This document shows positions 32,390 to 36,970 of a stretch of 36,970 nucleotides of DNA, one piece after another. The notes beneath the pieces are model-generated. The model had not been told where the DNA came from. It did no database searches and saw only the letters and a list, made by a program, of their open reading frames with translations. The stretch's first letter is position 1; each line of letters begins with the position of its first letter. A program made the position numbers and the translations under genes. The stretch spans positions 1 to 36,970 of the forward strand of contig JBOFLF010000090.1 of the NCBI GenBank assembly GCA_051657715.1. The letters are read 5' to 3'. This DNA comes from JBOFBH01 sp051657715. Its GTDB lineage: Bacteria > Actinomycetota > Actinomycetes > Actinomycetales > Angustibacteraceae.

Positions 32390-33756
32390 TGCGGGTGGCG
32401 ATGGTCTCCGAGCACGCCAGCCCGCTCGCGGTGCTGGGCGGGGCGGACGCCGGCGGGCAGAACGTGCACGTCGCCGCGTTGTCCACGGCCCTGGCCGATC
32501 GCGGGCACCAGGTGAGCGTGGCCACCCGTCGGGACGCTCCGGGTCAACCAGACCAGCAACCGCTCACACCCGGTGTGCAGGTGGTGCACCTGGCCGCCGG
32601 CCCGGCTCGCTCGATCCCGAAGGACCAGCTGCTGCCGTACGTCCCGGCGATGGCCGACCAGTTGGCCGCGTACTGGCGGCGGGAGCGCCCGGACGTCGTG
32701 CACGCGCACTTCTGGATGTCCGCGTTGGCCGCTCGCTCGGCACTGGCGACGCTGGACGACCCGCCGCCGTTGGTCGTCACGTTCCACGCGCTCGGGGTGG
32801 TGAAGCGCCGGCACCAGGGCCACCAGGACACCAGCCCGTCGTCCCGTCGGCGCCTGGAGGCCGGGCTGCTGCGGGCCGGCCGCGGCCAGGTGGGCGCGGT
32901 CGTCGCCACCTGCCGGGACGAGGTCCGCGAGCTGCTGCGCCTGGGCGCCGACCCGCGGCGGCTGCACGTGGTGCCGTGTGGGGTGGACGTCGACCGGTTC
33001 GCCCCGGTCGGTCCGCGCCGCGACGCGTGGACCTCCGGGCGCCTGCGGCTGCTCAGCCTCGGCCGGCTGGTGGAGCGCAAGGGGGTGGCGACCGTGGTGG
33101 AGTCGTTGGCCCTGCTCCCGGACGCCGAGCTGCTGGTGGCCGGCGGCCCGGACCCCCAGGATCTGACCGCCGATCCCGGTACCGACCCGAGCTCGGTGCC
33201 AGCGCCGGTGCCGGTGCCGGTGCCGCACCCGACGCTGGAGACGGACCCGGACGTGCGTCGGCTGCGCGCGGTCGCCCGGCGGGCCGGGGTGGCGGATCAG
33301 GTGCGGTTCGTCGGCCGGGTCACCCCGAACGGCGCCGCCGCGCTGCTGCGGTCCGCGGACCTGGTGGTCTCGGTCCCCTGGTACGAGCCGTTCGGGATCG
33401 TCCCGCTCGAGGCGATGGCCTGTGGAACCCCGGTGGTGGCCTCGGCGGTCGGCGGGATGCTGGACACCGTCCAACCCGGTACCGGCGCGCACGTGCCGCC
33501 GCGCGACCCGGCCGCGATCGCCACCGCGGTCCGGCGGTTGACCGCCGACCCGCAGGCGTTGCACCGCAAGGGGATCGCCGCCGCTGATGCCGTCCGGTGC
33601 CGCTACACCTGGCCGATCGTGGCGGCGGAGACCGAGCACGTCTACCGCGGGATCGTCCGACCCGAAGTCGTGGCGTCGGCCTACTCGGCGCTGACTGTGA
33701 GACGTGAGGAGGAATGGTGTGGAGAGGACTCCGGTGAACACCGCCGCGCGGTGTGA
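32389..33756 (+). CDS. GT4-family glycosyltransferase
   Basis: 455 residues from ATG 32389, which has ggagg seven bases upstream; GTG 32386 is the alternative. N-terminal Rossmann domain: RVAMVSEHASPLAVLGGADA then GGQNVHVAALSTAL, the nucleotide-sugar glycine loop seen in MshA and sucrose-phosphate synthase-like GT4 enzymes. Then DVVHAHFWMSALAA, VVPCGVDVDRFAP, LLSLGRLVERKGV, and the catalytic E-x7-E in YEPFGIVPLEAMACGTPVV. A Pro/Val insertion (PAPVPVPVP) from a 6-bp repeat sits at about 270. The C terminus past residue 430 is unconserved and overlaps the start of gmhA. Retaining transfer of a sugar onto the glycan is likely; specificity is unknown. Confidence 0.9.
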   Translation: MRVAMVSEHASPLAVLGGADAGGQNVHVAALSTALADRGHQVSVATRRDAPGQPDQQPLTPGVQVVHLAAGPARSIPKDQLLPYVPAMADQLAAYWRRERPDVVHAHFWMSALAARSALATLDDPPPLVVTFHALGVVKRRHQGHQDTSPSSRRRLEAGLLRAGRGQVGAVVATCRDEVRELLRLGADPRRLHVVPCGVDVDRFAPVGPRRDAWTSGRLRLLSLGRLVERKGVATVVESLALLPDAELLVAGGPDPQDLTADPGTDPSSVPAPVPVPVPHPTLETDPDVRRLRAVARRAGVADQVRFVGRVTPNGAAALLRSADLVVSVPWYEPFGIVPLEAMACGTPVVASAVGGMLDTVQPGTGAHVPPRDPAAIATAVRRLTADPQALHRKGIAAADAVRCRYTWPIVAAETEHVYRGIVRPEVVASAYSALTVRREEEWCGEDSGEHRRAV

Positions 33757-34540
33757 GGCCGCGACCGACCTCACCGATGACGGTGCTCGCCACCGGTATC
33801 GGTCGCTGGAGGAGCACCTGGACGACCTGGCCACCGGCCTGGCCGACCTGGCCCAGCAGGCCGACGAGCTCGACCGGTGGGCCAGGCACCTGGTCGGGTT
33901 GCTGGACGCCCCGCCCGACCGACGAGGGCGACTGCTGATCGCTGGCAATGGTGGCAGCGCGGCCGAGGCCCAGCACCTGAGTGCCGAGCTGGTCGGGCGC
34001 TTCGAGGGTGAGCGGCGCCCGTTGTCCGCGCTGGTGTTGCACGGCGACTCGTCCACGGTCACCGCGGTGGTCAACGACTACGGCGCCGACGAGGTGTTCG
34101 CCCGGCAGGTGGAGGCCCACGGGCGTCCCGGGGACGTCCTGCTGCTGCTGTCCACCAGCGGTCGCAGCCCGAACCTGCTGCGCGCGGCCGAGCGTGCCCG
34201 CCGCCTCGGGGTGCAGGTGTGGGCGCTGACCGGTCCGGCACCGCACCCGCTCGCCGGGCAGGCAGATCGGCTCATCCCGGTGAACGCTCGATCCGTGTCG
34301 TCGATCCAGGAGGTGCACCTGGTGGCGGTGCACGCCCTGTGTGCCGCGGTGGAGCGGGAGCTCGCCCACCAGGACACGCACCGGACATCCCGCTTACGGA
34401 CGCCGCCAGCCACCACGTCCCCGCTCAGCACGCCCGTGACCACCACCCACCTCACCGGTACGCCAGCGCCGACCTCGGTGTCAGTGCCGGCGCCAGCGCC
34501 GACCTCAGTGTCAGCGCCGGTAGCCCGAGGAGCTCGGTGA
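33719..34540 (+). CDS. gmhA: Sedoheptulose-7-phosphate isomerase (phosphoheptose isomerase)
   Basis: 273 residues from GTG 33719, placed five bases after gaggagga; GTG 33704 or 33734 are possible. A SIS-domain enzyme converting sedoheptulose-7-P to D-glycero-D-manno-heptose-7-P, the first step to nucleotide heptoses. Key features: LLIAGNGGSAAEAQHLSAEL then VGRF (residues 73-94), where Glu90 matches the catalytic Glu, the substrate loop LLLSTSGRSPN, and SSIQEVHLVAVH with His200 matching the catalytic His. The usual family length is about 190; the last 50 residues are a Thr/Pro/Ser-rich tail made of repeats (PAPTSVS). The stop shares a base with the hldE start. Confidence 0.93.
   Translation: MERTPVNTAARCEAATDLTDDGARHRYRSLEEHLDDLATGLADLAQQADELDRWARHLVGLLDAPPDRRGRLLIAGNGGSAAEAQHLSAELVGRFEGERRPLSALVLHGDSSTVTAVVNDYGADEVFARQVEAHGRPGDVLLLLSTSGRSPNLLRAAERARRLGVQVWALTGPAPHPLAGQADRLIPVNARSVSSIQEVHLVAVHALCAAVERELAHQDTHRTSRLRTPPATTSPLSTPVTTTHLTGTPAPTSVSVPAPAPTSVSAPVARGAR
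34461..34520 (+). repeat. 30-bp tandem duplication in the gmhA tail
   Basis: Units 34461-34490 and 34491-34520 both begin cgccagcgccgacctc and differ at two bases. They encode the repeated APTSVS segments of the C-terminal tail, in frame. Confidence 0.92.
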
Positions 34541-36168
34541 TGCGGCGGGTGCTGGTCGTCGGTGACACCGTCCTGGACCGGGACGTGCTGGGCGACGTGC
34601 ACCGGGTCTGCCCGGACGCGCCGGCGCCGGTGGTGGACGTCGACCAGGTGCGGGACCGTCCCGGGGGTGCCGGCCTGGCCGCCCTGCTGGTGGTGCGGCC
34701 AGGGGTGCGGGTGACCCTGGCCACCGGGTTGGGCGTGGACGCCACCGGCCAGCGGGTACGCGACCTGCTGCGCGAGCGGGTCGACCTGCACCTGGTGCTG
34801 CAAGGCCCGACGACTCCCGGCCGCACCCGGGTGCGCGCACGTGGCCAGTCCCTGCTGCGGCTCGACGACCTTGGGCACCTGCTGACCTGGCCGCCACGGG
34901 AGCCGGAGCTCACCGATGGTGACGCGCCCGACGTCGACGCGGCGGCATTAGAACGACAGGTGCGCTCCTGCGACGTGGTGCTGGTGGCGGACTACGGCGG
35001 CGAGGTGACCCGGCACCCGGTGGTCCGGGAGGTGCTGCGCCGCAACGCCTCTCGGGTTCCGGTGGTGTGGGACCCGCACCCGCGCGGTCTGGCGCCGGTC
35101 CCCGGTGCGACGGTGGTGACCCCCAACCGGACCGAGGCGCAGCGGTTCCTGGACCCCGCGGTCGGTGTCGAGGATCTGGCGGCCACCTTGCGGCGACGGT
35201 GGCAGGCGGTCGCCGTCGCGGTCACCGACGGCGCCGACGGCGCGGTGCTGTCCACTGCCATCGCCGAGGACCGGACCGGAGCCCCTGGCGATCCGACCCG
35301 GCTCGGTGACCGGGACCACCAGACCCGCCGGTACCGCTCGGTGAGCTGCTCGCCGTCGGTGGACACCTGCGGTGCGGGCGACCGGTTCGCCGGCGCGGTC
35401 GCGGTCGCGCTGGCCACCGGATCGGCGGTACCCGATGCGGTCGAGTCCGCGGTGCACGACGCCGCCAGCTGGTTGTCCGACGGCGGCGTCCAGGCACTCG
35501 ACCTGGCAGTCTCGGCTGCGGCCCCACCACCGCACCCGGCTCCGGACGTGCCCGTCACCCGGGCGCTCACCACCCACTCGTCACTCACCTCTCACGCACG
35601 GCTCACCTCTCGCGCACGGCTCACCACCCCCTCGCCGCGCACCGGTCAGTCGCCGCGGCCGGAGAGCTCGTCCGGAGTGCTCCCCCGGTTCGAGCCGGAA
35701 GGCGATGCGCCCGGACCCGCGGTGGTACAGCGGGTCCGGGCGAACGGCGGGACGGTGGTGGCCACCGGCGGCTGCTTCGACGTCCTGCACCCTGGTCACC
35801 TGGCGCTGGTGGAGCAGGCCCGGCGGCTGGGTGACTGCCTGGTGGTGCTGGTGAACTCAGATGCCAGCGTGCGCCGGCTCAAGGGGCCAGGACGCCCGGC
35901 GCACAGCCAGGACGACCGGGCGGCGCTGCTGCGCGCGCTGCGTCCGGTGGATGCCGTCGTGGTGTTCGACGAGGACGACCCGCGGGCAGCGCTGACCGCA
36001 CTCCGTCCGCACGTGTGGGTCAAGGGCGGCGACTACCGGGTCGGCGACCTCCCCGAGGCCGAGGTGGTCGCCGGGTACGGCGGCCGGGTGCACCTGGTGC
36101 CGGTGCTGCCCGGCCACTCCACGACCGGCTTGCTGCACCGTCCGCGCCCCCGGACGGCTGCCGGCTGA
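34540..36168 (+). CDS. hldE: Bifunctional heptose-7-phosphate kinase/heptose-1-phosphate adenylyltransferase
   Basis: 542 residues from ATG 34540 with gaggag seven bases upstream. The PfkB kinase domain (about 1-325) has VVGDTVLDRDVLGDVHRVCP and APAPVVDVDQ, as in E. coli HldE, and the catalytic DTCGAGDRFAG with Asp281. The glycine motif reads PGGAGLAAL rather than the more usual GGAxNVA, so the Asn is absent. A linker of about 75 residues with SLTSHARLTSRARLTT repeats joins the nucleotidyltransferase (about 403-535): GGCFDVLHPGHLALVEQARR, VNSDASVRRLKG, DRAALLRALRPVDAVVVF and WVKGGDYR. The enzyme phosphorylates heptose-7-P at C1 and, after GmhB action, adds AMP to give ADP-heptose. The epimerase HldD is not in the window. 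Confidence 0.94.
   Translation: MRRVLVVGDTVLDRDVLGDVHRVCPDAPAPVVDVDQVRDRPGGAGLAALLVVRPGVRVTLATGLGVDATGQRVRDLLRERVDLHLVLQGPTTPGRTRVRARGQSLLRLDDLGHLLTWPPREPELTDGDAPDVDAAALERQVRSCDVVLVADYGGEVTRHPVVREVLRRNASRVPVVWDPHPRGLAPVPGATVVTPNRTEAQRFLDPAVGVEDLAATLRRRWQAVAVAVTDGADGAVLSTAIAEDRTGAPGDPTRLGDRDHQTRRYRSVSCSPSVDTCGAGDRFAGAVAVALATGSAVPDAVESAVHDAASWLSDGGVQALDLAVSAAAPPPHPAPDVPVTRALTTHSSLTSHARLTSRARLTTPSPRTGQSPRPESSSGVLPRFEPEGDAPGPAVVQRVRANGGTVVATGGCFDVLHPGHLALVEQARRLGDCLVVLVNSDASVRRLKGPGRPAHSQDDRAALLRALRPVDAVVVFDEDDPRAALTALRPHVWVKGGDYRVGDLPEAEVVAGYGGRVHLVPVLPGHSTTGLLHRPRPRTAAG
35584..35619 (+). repeat. 18-bp tandem duplication in the hldE linker
   Basis: ctcacctctcacgcacgg (35584-35601) and ctcacctctcgcgcacgg (35602-35619) differ by one base and encode LTSHAR and LTSRAR in the linker between kinase and adenylyltransferase domains. 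Confidence 0.9.
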
Positions 36169-36210
36169 CCGGCGCCCGGATCAGCTCGCGCACCCACGAC
36201 GGCGTCCGTC

Positions 36211-36970
36211 ATGCCGCATCCCCGGCCATCGCCGTACCGCGGCCCGCGGTCGTCCCCGCCGTGGCCTCGGTCGGTGGACGCCGGACCGGTGCTCGTGTTG
36301 CGTGCTCTCGGCCTCGGCGACGCGCTCACCGGAATCCCGGCGTTGCGCGGCCTGCGCCGGCTGCTGGCACCCCGGCCGGTGCTGTTGGCGGCATCGGAGC
36401 CCGTCGGGCGGTGGTTGACGGACCTGGACGTGGTCGACGGCTGGGTGGCCACCACCGGGTTGGACGGGCCTGCGCCGGGCAGAAACTTGGGCCGGCACGA
36501 TGCCGTGGACCTGCACGGCAATGGACCCGCCAGCCGCACGGTGCTGACGGATGCCGGCCCACGCCGGCTGCTCGCGTTCGCCTCACCCGACGCGAGCGCG
36601 CCCGACGCCCAGGCATCCGAACCGCTCGACGTCCAGGCATCCGAACCGACCGACGCGAGCCAGCCACGGACCACCAGCGTTGGCTGGCGCGAGGATGAGC
36701 ACGAGGTGCACCGGTGGTGCCGCCTGGTGGCGGCCATCGGTGCCCGGTGCGATGCCGGCGAGCTGCGGATCACCCACCGCGCGGCACCGCTACCCACGGA
36801 GCCTGGACGCGGCGCGGCTGGTTTCCACGATCACGTGGTGCTGCACCCGGGCGCGGCCAGCGGTTCGCGCCGCTGGCCGCCGGACCGCTGGACCGCGGTG
36901 GCCCGAGCGCTGCGAGCCGCTGGCCACCGTGTGCTGCTCACCGGCGGCCCGGACGAGCGGGAGCTGTGCG
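36211..36970 (+). CDS. Glycosyltransferase family 9 protein (partial, runs off the end)
   Basis: At least 253 residues from ATG 36211, with no stop before the window end, 42 bases after hldE. The frame is supported by GC3 and similarity: PVLVLRALGLGDALTGIPAL is the GT9 opening, then LGRHDAVDLHGNGPASRTVL, and VVLHPGAASGSRRWPPDRWT with VLLTGGPDERELC, the donor-binding half of ADP-heptose:glycan heptosyltransferases. An insertion near residues 130-155 (DAQASEPLDVQASEPTDAS) comes from a 24-bp repeat. It is a second heptosyltransferase-like enzyme in the same operon, so the product may carry two heptoses or two linkages. Confidence 0.88.
   Translation, partial: MPHPRPSPYRGPRSSPPWPRSVDAGPVLVLRALGLGDALTGIPALRGLRRLLAPRPVLLAASEPVGRWLTDLDVVDGWVATTGLDGPAPGRNLGRHDAVDLHGNGPASRTVLTDAGPRRLLAFASPDASAPDAQASEPLDVQASEPTDASQPRTTSVGWREDEHEVHRWCRLVAAIGARCDAGELRITHRAAPLPTEPGRGAAGFHDHVVLHPGAASGSRRWPPDRWTAVARALRAAGHRVLLTGGPDERELC
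36609..36648 (+). repeat. 24-bp direct repeat inside the second GT9 gene
   Basis: ccaggcatccgaaccg occurs at 36609-36624 and 36633-36648, 24 bases apart and in frame, encoding the doubled QASEP segment. Confidence 0.9.

Noticed and set aside
1..36970. Search for tRNA, rRNA, transposase, integrase or phage genes
   Set aside because: No cloverleaf-like segment, rRNA sequence, terminal inverted repeats with transposase, or phage-type proteins were seen on either strand by eye.

Overview
The window is very GC-rich DNA with strong G/C bias at third codon positions, frequent GTG starts, and many ATGA/GTGA stop-start overlaps. Together with the gene families present (DUF6286/Asp23 envelope operon, GAF-ANTAR regulator, SpoIIE-type phosphatases with HATPase and STAS partners, secreted proteins with Ala-rich signal peptides), this points to the chromosome of an actinomycete. 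The genus cannot be assigned from the sequence alone. No tRNA, rRNA, insertion sequence, prophage or CRISPR array was seen, and no gene-free stretch exceeds about 300 bases.

Left part (1-10.6 kb): the tail of a plus-strand gene; a secreted protein and an NTF2-like lipoprotein of unknown role; an acyl-CoA (methylmalonyl-CoA type) mutase catalytic subunit without its B12 domain, preceded by a 20-bp perfect hairpin; a secreted protein of unknown activity; mannose-1-phosphate guanylyltransferase; a divergent D-Ala-D-Ala carboxypeptidase; then a minus-strand group of tryptophanyl-tRNA synthetase, a 2'-5' RNA ligase-like protein and a tiny membrane protein.

Middle part (10.6-26.4 kb): an alpha/beta hydrolase translationally coupled to a peptidase S51-like protein fused to a CysS/YqeB C-terminal-like domain. 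Converging on it is a tightly overlapping six-gene Asp23/Gls24-AmaP-DUF6286 cell-envelope operon (15935 down to 12978), which includes a 59-residue membrane protein that length-filtered gene callers can miss. Divergent from that operon lies a partner-switching module: GAF-GAF-SpoIIE phosphatase, HATPase anti-sigma-type kinase, STAS protein and GAF/ANTAR regulator. Facing it is a second module of PAS-PAS-GAF-GAF-SpoIIE phosphatase coupled to another STAS protein. An APC permease, two small hypothetical proteins and a short-chain dehydrogenase follow.

Right part (26.6-37.0 kb, running off the end): an operon for making and using a nucleotide-activated heptose. It contains a NodU/CmcH-type carbamoyltransferase, a GT2 glycosyltransferase fused to a GmhB-like HAD phosphatase, a GT9 heptosyltransferase-like protein, two GT-B glycosyltransferases, GmhA (sedoheptulose-7-phosphate isomerase), bifunctional HldE (heptose kinase/adenylyltransferase) and a second GT9 that is cut by the window end. 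Every step from sedoheptulose-7-P to an ADP-heptose is represented, in an organism group without LPS. The likely product is a heptose-containing, perhaps carbamoylated, surface glycan or glycoconjugate (inference).

A feature running through the window is short tandem duplication with unit lengths that are multiples of three (12-30 bp). These lie in frame inside loops, linkers or the very start codons of otherwise conserved proteins. In two genes the repeat multiplies the start codon itself.
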